NCBI GenBank assembly: GCA_021229015.1
Contig: CM037794.1
Coordinates: 44,390,644-44,454,643, forward strand
Source of the DNA: Solen grandis
Lineage: Eukaryota > Mollusca > Bivalvia > Adapedonta > Solenidae
DNA: 64,000 nt
Reading direction: 5' to 3'
Part shown: positions 10,786-25,700 of the stretch, in pieces
Numbering within the stretch: position 1 is the first letter of the stretch
Layout: every line of letters starts with the position of its first letter
Position numbers and translations under genes: made by a program
The notes under the pieces: generated by a model
What the model was told of the DNA's origin: nothing
Seen by the model: only the letters and a program-made list of their open reading frames with translations
The model's database searches: none

Positions 10786-13700
10786 GTATGTATTGCATTC
10801 ACCCGTATTCGTATTAGTTCATCAGATAAAAAGGAACATTTTATTGGTTATCATAAATGTTGTTCTCATTTGTTTTGCAATATAATAAATTTGATCACTC
10901 CACTTTTGTAAAAAATAAATAAAAAGAACGTTTTATTCTATTTCACCAATTTATATAATTCATCCATAGCGTATTTTTCATTCTTTTGCATACAGCATGT
11001 AAATAAAATAAATAATGATTTTGTTACTCATTTAAATAATAAAAACATCATATTTTATTCGAAAGATGTTTTTTATAATACTTAGGAATTAAAAAAAAAA
11101 AAAATATTTTCTATAACTTGTTACACTTCGTTTTTGGGTAATTTATTTATACTACACAGATCTATCAACGTGTGGGCATAAAGGTTCAATTTCCAGACAA
11201 TGCAAAGAACAAGCTATGTCACTAATGAACGTTCCGTATCCGGTAGGCGGCGTAGACACAGATATTCAAAACAATTACATAAACTGGACAATAATAGGTA
11301 ACTTCGGCCAATATGTCAAGCTTACTATCAAGGTAAGTCGAATTAACAGTGATTAAAGAAAACCACCCTTTGTATTTCAATTCGAAAACTGTTTTTTCAA
11401 TAAAATAAAGAGTTAAACATACCTTTTTATTGAGTTCCTTTAAATACTGACATAACATTGTTTCTGAAACTTATTTGTTCCGTTGTGTTTTATATAATTT
11501 GGATGGAACCATATGTACAAATTGAACTATTGTGGTTGAATAGGAATCAAATAATGATGACAAGTTGACACATTCAAACAATTTTGAGTCAGTAGTAAAT
11601 GGACTAAGAGATACAGCCTAAAATTTGATAAAACATGTCCTTTTTGCTATAGTATGTTTAAATTGCTTTGGAATAATTCTGCTTCTGGGAAATAGATTTT
11701 TCACAGGCTGTAAGTTTGATTTTGAAAAAAACAACAACAACAACAAAAAAAATAGACTGCAATTAAACTGTTTTCCGCTAGAAAATACGTTTCAATTTTG
11801 AAAACAATACGTTGTATATTTTAAGAGCCACCGATATTAAAATCATATCGTGAAAAATTGTGAAATAGCCAAGTCACCGATATTAAAATCATATTTTCCG
11901 TTTATTGTCTTGTGGAAATACTTGTTCATCCGATGACTAATGCAAGTCACCGATATTAAAATCACATTTGCCATTTATTATCACGTAACAGTTTTTGCGC
12001 ACCCATTGTTAACCTTACAATATTATGCCTTGTATCCTCTCTTAAAGAGCCAAATTCGTGAACAATGTCAACGACTGAGTTAAACGTATTACGACGCTAG
12101 AAAATATATTCACCAGCATAATGCTGACTAAACAATAATAATGCCAGAGATTAAAGCCCCCGCCCCCCCCCCCCCCAAAAGAATAGTGTTAATTATGAAA
12201 CCAATTTCCTGAGTCATACTCTAATCACAACAATCACTACAGCAAACAAGATTAGATTTGTCCCTTTCTTTTTGGTAACCTAATAAGTTGATATTACAAT
12301 TGTTCAGACATTGAAACATTGATCCAGATACCATGCTGTGGAATATAGTAAACATAAAATTATCAACAATATGAAACATTTGCGATGTAATTAAACGGAA
12401 TTCCATTTGAAATTCAGCATATCAACAAATGAAAAGTAATAAAGATTTGATGAATTAAATAAAACACTTTCTCTTGAAGAAACACTTCTACAATGAAACG
12501 ATGCAGATTGAAATGATCTAAAATTCAAACTTAACAAAAGGGAAAAAAAAATTACAAATAATAATAAATAAATAAGGAATTTTAATGAAATTAAGCCAAG
12601 CAAATGCTTTTGTTCATTGGTTAAACATAATTACACAAGTAAAATAACTTCTTAATAATATAAGATCACGTAACATTAACTGATCAGTAGAACATTTATT
12701 TTAGAGAAATATTCTTATCTTATAAGGCTTATAAGGCATTTTTAGCAACAAAGAAAATTAATCAATATGTTGCAATAGGTCGTCATGTTCTGATATTAAG
12801 AAATTGAAAATTGCACATCACAACATGTAGAATAATTATTTACAGACGTACATATTGAAAATTCTTAAGTGGTGATAAATGACAGACATGAAAAAAAAAT
12901 TGTCAAAAGACCCACCCTGATTTTGAAAATGGGATAACACTCAAGACTTGTGCCTTAAATTTGCATACTTTGCATAAGATGGAACATGCTATCAACAGAT
13001 ATACGGGTCAGCCATGGGTTCATGAGTAATGTGCAACATTTACATGAAGTATTTATAGGATCAGGCACTCTATACCGCATTCACCCCACAGATAGTGGTA
13101 CGAATATGTAGAAAATAGACACACCTTACAGCAGGAAAGCACACATAAAAGTTACCAATCATATCAACATCATAGACCAAGACATTACATGTACGTGTAA
13201 AGAAAGAAAAACTATTCATTTTGACATAAACAAAACCAATAAACGTAATGGAAATTTGAACTGTAGACTGTAAACCTCAATACAGTGATTTGCACTCATA
13301 TATAATAAAAAAACAACAACATTTTTTGGGGAATAAAGTAGTATACACATTATACTGGTCTTACATTACTAAGATTCATGCCTCAATATATTTTTTGGGA
13401 GAAAAAAATGATACGTTGTTAAAATTAACAAAAGCTGTGTTCTTAACTCTCTGATAAAACTGAATATACAATATTTACTCATACTCATATGTGTATCTTG
13501 ATTTTCCACAAAGTTGATATTGTTTATTTACTATTTATGTTTCTCGCCATAAAATTCAAAATAATTAAAAGACATTTATTGATGTCACATTTAATGTTAT
13601 TATCTAAGAGCGTCGTATAATTACGTGCATGTAATGACTACATTGTCTAATATTTAAAATATAAGGTCTTAAATGATGCAACGGTAGGTTTGTTTTTAAT

Positions 13701-16700
13701 TCATATTATTGAGACCTAATCTTAAATTATATATGTTGCATTTTATCCCGACTCATCATCATCATCATACCATCATCATTAATTTGTATTGGCAAACCAA
13801 TCGAGCATTAAAAAAAACACCAAAAAACAAGAAACACAAAAAAAAAAAGAAAAACACACACACACACAAAACACAGTAATAGAACACAAAACATGTTTAC
13901 ATATTCGGGTGTTTTATATGTTTAATATTTGTCAAAGTAAAAAAGAAATACTTTGTTTTAGTTTCCTAATATGTGCTGATTTCAAAATGCAACCTCTGCG
14001 TAAATAGTGGAAAAATCATTTCTTCTGAACCTTTAAAATAATAAGATATTAACCAATGAAAATTAATGATAGTGTTGTTTATGGTCAACTTGCTCGTTAT
14101 CATGAGTGTATCGTTCGGCGTCATGAAACTTTGAATGCCTGTTTGATTTCATGACACAGACAGGAAGTGATGCTTTTACTAGATACTCATTATTTGATAT
14201 GCATGGTGTTTCAAATTCGTATGTGTATTCACTTCATTAGATTACTTTTGACTTCGTTGTCAACTGACTCAAAAAATGCAGTGGCATAATTACTTGATTG
14301 GAAAGCAATATAAGTTAGAAAATGCACTTTACACAGCCGTACAGAATGATTGAATCCTTGTAATATTGATGACACAAATATGTATTGAGATATTATAAAA
14401 ACAACACAATATTTCTAAACATATCTTTAGCCTCAACTCCATCTGACACTTCCTAACTGTATCATACAAACTGGCTTTAAAGTAGCTCATTTTATGCTAA
14501 AATTGAAATAGTTGAATTCATGAAAAATATACCGCGAGATAAAGATACTGAATGTTAAGAGTGACGTATTGAGAGCCGAGATTAATTGTTTGTCCGTTTT
14601 TGCTATAGTTCATGTTAAAATTAATTATATTATCATGAAGGCTTAGAACGTTTAAAGGCAACATATAGAATTATATATGTAATGTCCCTTTCCCAGAAGG
14701 GGGTGGGGTCGTGTCGAAAGAAACACAACAACAAATGTCCGTTCTATATTTACTATGATACAAGGACTGGCATCACAAGCAAACCGGAAATGCTTGACTG
14801 GCAACGTCCTGAAACATAGTTCAAAACATTCTTGGGTCAAATTGTGCTTAACTATTTGACAGCCACTTTCCTGGGTTCTCAACCAGTACTTTACTTCATT
14901 TCATATTTACAAGTTTATTATTTAAAACGGATATGCTTGTACACAATATATTTATGTTATTTCAGTTTCATTTCAGATTACATGTATTAAATAATTGTTT
15001 CACAGTAAAATGTTGTTTTCTTACTGTATATTTGTCTTTTAACAAATACAATAGCAATTTATTTATTCATAATCAAAAAATACGTTATACCGACATTCAC
15101 ATCCATACTTACGGACAATGGGGTTGTCCCAACAAACAGCCTCTGTTGGTTAATCTATGGTGCTGTAAATTAGTAATATTCATTGTTACAAAGGGTGAAA
15201 CCAACAGTACTTCCCAAATTAGACCGTGTCAAATGTCATTTCTAAAGTTCGCGGTCATATATCTCAACGACTAAAATATGTCAAAATCCTATTATCTGAC
15301 TGAAAATAATACTAGCTTAACCAACGGATATACTCAATAAATACTCTTACCGGTTCATTGTCTCCCAAGGTCAAGCGATGTCTATATAAAAAGCCGGATA
15401 TTTATCACTGACAACCTTTCCTCAGTTTAACCTTCTTACAACTGACTGTTTGAATTTCGCAGCGGAACTGACGTCAACTACAGACTGGTCTACTGTACCA
15501 ATTTCTTACTAAAAAACAGCTAACTATTTAAATATCCAAAAGGATAATAAATTACCGGAATTATTGAAATAATACCCTAGTTACATATACAAAATGCGAA
15601 TTTGACAATGGGAATGTAGACTTCACTCTTACTCATTTTGTCGGTTTATAACAAATAGATGTCTGCGATGGGTAAACATTGTGGGTCAACTTAATCATAT
15701 TATTTGTATGTTTTAGGTCCTTGATTTCAACAAAAAGAATGATGGAATCCTTGTAGATATCGAGGACACAAATCTATATGGAGATGCTATAAAATTGACA
15801 CAATTTCATCTTCGGCCTATTGATCCCATCATATCTAGTTGGCACTTCCTAACTGTGTCATACAATGGACTTCAAATTGACTCCTTTTATGCTGAATATG
15901 AACTAGTTGACGTCGAGAAAGATATGCTGGAAGATAGAGGTCTGCATCTTTAGCATGATTGAGCAATTCAATGAACGTTGTTAATCTTTTTCTGTCATTT
16001 ATTGTCAAGTTATTAAATTGCTTTTTAACTAGTCTGCAAACACTTCGGATGGGATCTCTTTGGTGTCCATACTTTAATTATTGACAAAAATACAGCAGAA
16101 AATAACCAACGCATGAAGAATATAGAGAACATTTTAAAATATGCCTCGTCTATAACTCGTTGAAGGGTTAGTTTTATGGTTTACATGTACGTTGATCTAC
16201 AAAATGTTACATGAGGCGAAATGACTACTTTCAACAGTAGGGCAGAATGCTAATGACTACTTGGCAATATCTGGTGTTGTGATTTATATCAGTTTAATTT
16301 AAACCATAAATATGCATATCAGTGTCTTCAAAATTATTTTAATCTGTATCAAGGTCACATTCTGAAAAAGTGCCGAACTCCCCTATGTGTATAAAAGTGC
16401 AAAAACTGAGTTCATCCAGTGTTACTTATTACATCTGTCTTTGTGTAAGTAGCAAAACTAGAATTCAACCGGCATAAAATTGGCAAATACCTAGTGCGTA
16501 TGATTATTCTATGTATCTAAATCAAATATGATAACATCCTGCACATCTTCGACTATGAACCTGACCTTTCCAAATTTTACTTTTCACCTTAGAGATGTTT
16601 TATCATATATCGCGAAACCTATCATTAGTAGTAAAAATTCTTATAAAATCAAACCTTAAATCTTCAATATATTTCCGTGTCTTCAGATTTCTTTTGTGAT

Positions 16701-19700
16701 TTAATCAGTTTTGTCATTATCGTTTCTTATTCGTATAATTTAAGAAATCAATGATTCAGACTGCGACGGCGGAAAGTTATTTGGCTTCACCTGCTATCAT
16801 TTGTTTGGAGACGAAATCGGACTAACATGGTTTGACGCAGAACAACGATGTTCTCGTTATAAAGGACACTTGGTGACCTTCCGGTCTAGACAGGAAATGC
16901 GCTTTGTCCATAAAATGCTTTTAGCAAATTTAAACAACACTGCAGCAAAAGAAATGGACTTTTATATCGGTAAAACGAAATCGATCAAGTTATCATTGTC
17001 ATCTATCTGATAAGTGCATGATAAATACATAAATTGTAGTATTATTTGACACAAATGACTTGTCAATGAGATGCTATTAATTTGCATATTCGACTAATAT
17101 TTTCTCTACGATGAACGTTATCTTTATTTACTTACACTAAACTACGCAATCGGATAATTTTGCTTCAAATTATCATAACTAAGACATGTTTTAAGAACAA
17201 AGGTTTAACATTTTCCTCATCAATCACTATAATAGGTTTATGGGATCTCTTATTTTCTGCAGGATTACAAAAAAAATCAATCAGGGGTAGATATGAAGAT
17301 TTGAATTGGATTGATGGTTCACCTGTATCGTTTATGGCATGGTAAGATTATGATGTTTCTAGTTATAAACAATAAAGACAACTTAGAACATACTGTTGGA
17401 ATGAGCTCGGTTTGCATGATGTTGTCACATGAACAACAATATAAAATAAATAAATTTACAAAGCATATTTGGTATACATATTTTATTAACATTGCCAAAA
17501 ATACAATATATGTTCTTACACATTAATTTAAGGCAATATTGACTTTGATTATAATGTATCCATTGGGTGTTGATTCCTGTCTATTTTTTAAGATTTTGCA
17601 ACATTTAACTTCGGGGAACATTGCACTAATTAGGTGTTGACACCTCCTTAACATTTGATGTTTTAAAGGACTTTCTACATTTACGTTCGAGGAACCTTGT
17701 AATTGGCGTTCATACGTAAGAAGTTTAGGGTTTATAGTAAATCCTTAATTTCCTAATGGATATGTTTGTGTGTTTGTGTGTGTCAATGTGGTATTATGTT
17801 GATATAAATCACGTTCTTAATAAACATGGTGAATACATTAATGAATATTACAGGGATAAAGATGCAAATCAACCAAACGGGTCAATGAAAGAGAAATGTT
17901 CTTTTCTCCGCTTGTCAAAAGTCCACTTTCATGACAATTGGCATGATGTTGAATGTGAAAGGAAGGAGATAAGAGAGTTCATTTGCCAGCGTTCAAGTCC
18001 AATAAACATATTAGGTAATTTTTAGAAACTATAATTTGAATGTGAAATTTATACATATATTTGAACATTGTCTATGTTTATTTTATAATATGTATAAAGA
18101 ATTTAAATATATGTTAATGTTATACAATTTACGGAAGATGTGAGGATTGAATTCAATGTGGATTGTGTGCTCTGGCAATAGCTCTAAAACACCATTTATC
18201 AAGTTTCACGCATCTACGTCATCGTCGTTTGCCATTCACCGTCACGGCTGTCATCTCAGAATCTTGGTACCGACAATCTGCAATTGTGTCGAAGCTAGCA
18301 GCTTCTCGAATTTATTTCAAAGCATGGATAAAATGAATTATTGAAAATTCGTTTTTATAACACGTCACGTAACACAAAATTCTGAACTCAAGCATACACA
18401 TTGTTCAGTGATAGTCATATGATGTTTGTATTGAATGTATAATAAAAGTTATGAAAATGCTTTAAATAGATCTTGTTGTTCACAAAATAAAACACACTTT
18501 CTATAAAAATACACAGTAATTGTATGACTTCATTTTAGAAATCCACATAAAATTTAAAGCGCAAAAATAAATAAACCATTTTTAGGCCCCAAATCGCAAA
18601 AAAAATGCACCCGCAGTAAAAACAACAACATCAAAAACAACAACAAAAAAACAACAGTTATACAGTATCCCCAGAAAAATCGAAACGTTGAAACAGACAA
18701 CGCAATATAAAATTAAGGGCAAATGTTAAAAAAAAATTAAGTGACGAGGACACTGGAAAATTACGTAACAAAGTCGGGTCGCTTAAGGAAACGCTCGGCA
18801 CATCATAACTATTAATGAGGCAACAAACAGAATGTATTTGTCTCCCTACATTTAGCTGTGGTTGACATGACCTGATATGATATTACACCGACATTAGACA
18901 CGCTTGTTATCTTGGTCTCGATGCGTCTGTTTCGACCTTTCCCCCTTCCAAGGGACTTTCATTTTGGTCTCTGGTCAGAAGGTTTTTCAGCTATTTTGTA
19001 TCGGTCACCTTTCGTCGGTGCACTTACGGTACTGTAGGCATACTTAATTATAGCAAGCTTTTCCGATACAGGCGATGGCATTTCCGTATTCTCCCGGGAC
19101 AAGGTTTTCTTTAACTTGTGTCACTAGCCGTCATAATCTAGTGTTTTCAGATATCGTTTCATAGCTTAGATGTTGCAAGAAATAAAGCATTTTTCAATAT
19201 TTGTTTAAAATATTAGCCGAATACATCGTTAAGGGATTCACTAAAATCATAAATATCTGAGATATATTAGCCCAAGAAAAAACGACTCTAATCTTTTTCA
19301 GTTTCTTCTGCCTGGACAAGTAAAGACGTTAAAAATGTTCAATCCAACAGCATAGTTCCATGTGGCAGTGGGGAATATATCGTGTCTCCGTTCTGGTGTG
19401 ATGGGGTATCAGACTGTTTTGATGGAAGTGACGAAGCTAAATGTGGTAGGACTCTGAAAAGAACATCCAGTGTTAAAATTACGATGCAAATGATATAAAT
19501 GTTCAATGATAATACTATCTAAGTATGTTATTTCATTTACAAAGATTACTATCAATGTTTTTTTTTTCGTTTTTTTATTAATAGAAGCATATGCAACTTA
19601 TATTTACATAATGGTATTAATGTATGTATTATGCAATTTATCTCATGCATGAAAGACCCTTTCCCTTCAAAAATAATGAATGTATATACGTATGAGGGGT

Positions 19701-22700
19701 GATCATTTTATTCGAGAACTTTTGTTATGATTTCTTTGTCAGTCTATAAAGATCAGATCAAAAACACAATAAAGCTCAACCTTCTTCAACATATTTTAGC
19801 CATATGTTTTATTATTTTGATGCCAGAATCTACAAGTTGACGTCATTTAGCTTAAACTGCCAGTGCATATGCTCGTCAAGGATGGGCGACGATACAATTG
19901 AAGAGCAGCGTGCTGTTTTATTAAAATCTACGCAAAACTCGTTAAAGCAATGCCAGAGATCAGAGTAGAATTACAGAATGTTCATGTAAATATGCTATCC
20001 ACAAGGGGTTAAATCGATTTAGTGATGGCATTTTCTCTAACGATAATGAAACCAGTCCTGGACAGAAAATCTCCATCAAAATAGTCATTTGATAAGCAAG
20101 ACGGAAGAATAATTGTTAGGCAGGTTGCCGAGGAGTTTGGTGTAAGTTACTGTACATCACAAGATGTTTTAACCAACAGACTGGCTATGTGACAGGTTTG
20201 TGTTAGGTGTCCGAGACAAAACTTTATGAGTCGTTTTTCTAAGGAAGGTAAAATGTTTCTTAATAAGATAATTAAATATGATGACACCTGGTTTCACTTC
20301 TTTAAGCCAGAAAAGTAAGCAACAGAGTTCGGTTTGTCGCATATTTTGTCTCCATCTCCTGTAAAAGCAGGTATTTCAAAGTCAGCAGGTAAAGTCCTGT
20401 CATTTTCTGTGACAGTTCAGGTATAGTACTTAAACACATGTACCGAAGAAAACTTCAATCATTGGTGAGTATTACTCCACCAAATCGCGATCCAAACTCC
20501 GTCGGGCTATTAAGGGCAAGCGCATAGAACTTGTCAGGTCTTGTTTTATTTATGCATCACGATAATGCCCCCGTAAATCCTATCCTTGCTGTAAGAGCCA
20601 CAATGACAGAACATTTACAACACTCACAGTCCAGATTTGGCCATCTGTGCTTTCTGTCTCTTTCTAAATGTGCACGGTCAAAGATCTGATTCTTGGGAAG
20701 AGTTTGTTATTGCTTTTACGGCGGCGTTGAGAGTGTTGTCACGTGACGCCTTACGTAACGCCTTCGATTCTTGATTGGAGAGATGAAACAAATGCATTAG
20801 GTCACATGGAATATACTTTGAAAAGGAGGAAAGCTTTATGAGCTGTTTTTGAAATTGATGATTTTATAGTAAATATTCTCGAACATAATAATTAACCCTC
20901 GTATGTCCTTATCATAAATTTATTACCTGAAATAGACTGAACGAACAACAGATGACAGTTGTGATATTTTTACATTTCTTTTATTTCACAATCATAAAAC
21001 GCGACGAGAAAATGCATATACCATTGACATTTTTGATATATACAAAATGAAACGTAGGTGTTGTAAATGCGAATGCTGCCGTCAATGGAAGCAATTCATG
21101 ACAATAGATGAAGTAAGGGCATGTTAACATGAAATAATCCATCAGAAACAAATGCTTTAGAACTACTGAAAAATACACAATCAGAACGCCCCAGGACCAA
21201 ACATATATTGAATAACATAGGTTTAGTGCGTTAACACATACATCAAGACAACTCAAATGCAATATTATCATTTCAGCATCAAACTTTGACGGTAATTATT
21301 TCAAGTGTAACAATGGACATTTAATACATTCGAATTTATACTGTGACTTTGAACCTCACTGCCAAGACGGCTCGGACGAAACACAATGTGGTAAGTCAAT
21401 TTTAAAATAACTACTGTATGTCACTGCTTTTTTAGTCTCTTACTTCCATTACCCATTTTTCAGCAAAATTCAATTTCCCAGTTCATAGAACGACAAAGTT
21501 TAAACGATTTGATGTATAATTCTCTATATTCAATGGAATCCATGTTTCGATCACTCGTATACCATGGTCCAAATTATAAGCTTGTGTAAATACACATAGT
21601 ATTCGGATGTAGCCACTGCACAACTTTTTCGGACATGTCCTTTCAGTTTGTTTCTGATATTTTGTAAATTTCACGAAAACTGAACACAGTATTTGAATAG
21701 ATTTGCGATTTTCTTGACATGACTATTTATTTCCGGCTGTAGAAAATCGGGAATAAATAGTCATGTACCCTGTCAGAAAACTGTATAACGAGCTTAACAT
21801 ACTGCAAAGTTCATCAGTCCTATTTCTGAGTTTAAAAATACTGATAACGCTTCGATAACATATACCAGTAAGGCTGACAGTGTAATGGCGTTATGTCAAC
21901 TCAGAGGCGAGGATTTAACTTTGCAATACAAAAAAAAAAAAGAAGATTTTTATCATTACCCAAAACTGGTCTTTATATACATGTATTCATATATTTAAGC
22001 GCAGTGGACGCAATGTAAAGAAGAATAATATTTCAAAATTTAAAAATCATTATGAAATACGATGATGATCACAAAATAGTGTCTTCATTTGTATTACCAT
22101 CTATCATGTGGTTATTATGATTGTTTTTTTATCATAACATTGTTTGGTGCTCATATTTTTTTTATTTTTTGCGCTTATGCATTTGTTTCAACGGAAATAG
22201 AAGTTTATATGTACCGAATAAATTTTTCTATTACGAAGTATTTTATTGATATATGAAAAAATAATGAATGCAGCAGTGCGTATCATTGATTTTCTATACT
22301 TCAAAAAACTACATTTTACCAGAAAGTGGGAATTATTCACTTTGAATATCTCAATCAATAGAAAGTGTGGTATATTTGATATTTAGATTTCCCCTTGAGA
22401 ATATAATATAAGATATACCAATACAGAAAAAAAGTATTCCCACTGATTTTTAGCAGAAAAAAAATCTTAGAAAATCTGAAGCAACTTATGTCATATTTTT
22501 AGATTTTTTAATCGTCTTTATATCCCCTTGAAATATGGCTAAACTATGAATTGTAATTGTGTAGTATTTAACAGGTTTACAAACTGATTTTACGGCCATT
22601 GATTCAAACTTAATTGTTTCATAGAGCAAAGGATGTTTAGTTTATTTCTTTGTAGAAATTTACATGTAGGGTTATTGGATTCCTGTATATGTGTATACGT

Positions 22701-25700
22701 TATATTTACTTCAGTGAAAAATCTCTTACCATATCAAAACATTGCTGAACTTGGTTTAAATGAAGAGACCCTGTGTGTGGAATTGATTCCATATAAAATC
22801 TATATAAGGTTCTCAGTTATTTTTCCTCTCTACAAGAGTTGATCAGAATTAAATGTCATTTGACTATAAAAATAATTTCAATTTTCTTAAAAAAACTGGT
22901 GAAACAAGAATGGCTAATTTGATAATAAATCTAGATGGTCGTACATAAAACATGTAAACAAACATATTAAGTAACAATTGCTTTATATGCGGTATGTGTA
23001 ACATGTGAAATGAACACTAGCATCATAATATGAATATATTATATGTTACAAAATAGAAAAACTTTTAAATTTACTTTACATATCATTATCATACAAAGCG
23101 TGATAAACACAATATTTTCAACTATTTTGAATCATTTTCTTTATGGACCTTTTATCAAATTATTCCATTCATTTAAAATATTCACCAAAATTACAAATTA
23201 AAAAAAAATGTTTAGAAACAGATGTTTATTGGATGTGTGTCTTGAATGTTCGATTCTCATGGAACTTTGTTGTTTTAATCAATTTGGTATAATGCTCACA
23301 TTACAATGATTCTGACCTCCCTTTATAGAGGTTTATTTTAACTTTGGTTTCAGTTATAACAGGTTTTCATGAAAAAATGTAATTTATACTACTTTGGTGA
23401 TGGATTTCACGTCTCATTTGACTATGTCTGTACATCAGATTCAAAGATAGCCGAAGAACGTTGTGAATTGGTGTGAGAGCTAAAATACACAAGTACATCT
23501 TAAAATTCAATTTTACAAAAAAGTCATGTTTACGGGTTCATAAGTGCAGCTCAAAAATTAGAACTTTCACAAAGTTAACTGCTGTGTACCGATTTTGTTC
23601 TCTTTTTATAACAATTCAATGGAGCTTTGGGGATGTCCGTAATCTAAGTATGCACGTATGTTTTATTTGTTGGCTTAAATATGTAACAGATTTCACTGAC
23701 ATCTGCCCACCGGCTTACTGGAAGTGTACCTCAGGCATGTGTATTCCTGCTGACTTTAGATGTGATAGCAAAACTGACTGTGCAGATGGCTCCGATGAAC
23801 ATAATTGCGGTATTTTTATTTCCTTCCCTCTTTTGCCTTAAAATATCAATAACATAGTAAAACAGGCGATATTTATATATCAATTAATTATATAATCTGA
23901 TTACATGAGAGCTGAGAAAATGATTCTTGGAACCATTATGTTACAATCGTTAACATTTTTCCCGAAATGAAATAATTACTTCAAACATTTGTCCCAGCAA
24001 ACATTGACAAGAGTTGTCCAAACAAAAATTAATAAGCTTAAACTTATCCAGTTTTGATACAGTTGTATTGAATAAGGTTGGCCGCTATTCTACCTAATTG
24101 TTAATTAAATGTTACTTCAAGGATAAACAATTAAACACAAGTAAATTATGCATATAATCCGTTGCAGAGGATTTTAAAGAATTGAAAGGGAAACGCGAGT
24201 CGAATAATTTATGACATTTAAAATATTGAACTAGAGTCGCTAACGCGACAACATCGGTTTTGGCGGATACAACAGTCTTTGGTGCCTAATAATGCTGCAA
24301 AAATCCAATCAGTATAGTATAGAAGTTGCATGATTCGAACATTAAATTTCAAGTTTGAAGCATAATAACTTATTTACAATTGATCAACAATGGATCAAAA
24401 TTTGAACTGTCATAAGATAACCAAATCATGCCCAATTTTATAACCATAACATCACTGGAAAGAGCTCTTCAAGCACTTAGACTTTTGTCCATATTCTCTC
24501 AATAAAATATTATTAGTTTTGGAGCTATTTTGGGCAAAAGAAAAAACCTATCATTTAAATATGACCTTGACCATTGCACTTTTTACTTTTGAAATTGTGA
24601 GACTCTTTGAATTATAAAACTACATTACCTTTAAAAAAATGAAGATTGAACAAAAAAAGTAAAGACAGGAGCTTCAAAAATCCTTAAAAGTCACGTTTTT
24701 AAAATTTTGATTTTTCTTTCAAAACATTAGTAAAGTTTGATCGCATCCTGTGGACAAACCATACATACCCTAAATTTGCCAACCCATATATTGTGTGCGT
24801 ATTTGTCTTATAATTAATATACAGCAAACAGAATTCTTCTATCTAATCTCAAACAAAAATGGTCAGGTATTTCGTAGACCTAGTCTCATTTGCACAGTTT
24901 TTTGTGCAAGGTTCGAACATTCAACCTCTTCTAGCGCAAATGTTTTCCCGTACGCGATACTTTGAATCCATCGTATTATGTTCTGCTGTCAATAAGGAAC
25001 AGAATGCTGAAAACCACATTTGAATCAGACTGAAACTTTTTAAGTTATAAGCAAAAAGTGATTTTAAGAAAAACGCCCCCTAGCGGCAAAATCAGAAACA
25101 ACATTAATTAAAATTTTTACAATTAGGTACCTAGAAATGAACAAATTAGATCAGTAAAGTATACAAAATGCATGGTGGAACATTCTGTTCCTTAAATGTC
25201 ACAATTTGAAGCTTATAACGGCTTTACAATTGTTAAAAAATGATAAAAATTTTGGACTGTCTGAAATGACCAAATGAAGCCCGATCTTCAAAAAATAAAT
25301 ATCACCGGAAAGATCTCTTCAAGAACTTACACTTTTGTCCAAATATTTTCGATAAAATAAGTTTAGTTTTGGAGCTATTTTGGGCCGAATAAAAAACAAT
25401 GATGGAAATATGACCTTGACCTTTGCATTTTTAACTTTATAAATTATCAGGCTCTTTGAATCATAAAACTTAATTACCTGCAAAAATAGCATGAAGATTG
25501 AACCAAAAATAAAGTCAAGAGCGAAAAAAACATGTTTTTGAAATTCTTATTTTTCCAATATTTAAGTGAAGTTTGACCGTTACTAAGAAGACAATCCATG
25601 CATTTTTTTAATTCGCAACCCCATAATTTGTGCGCGTATATGTCTTGCAAATTGAATGCAGCAAAGAGAGTTCTTCTATCTGATCTCTAACAAAAATCGA

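Noticed and set aside
15380..15470. TATATAAAAAG motif as an internal promoter of the receptor
   Set aside because: The motif is common in AT-rich DNA and no first exon follows it.
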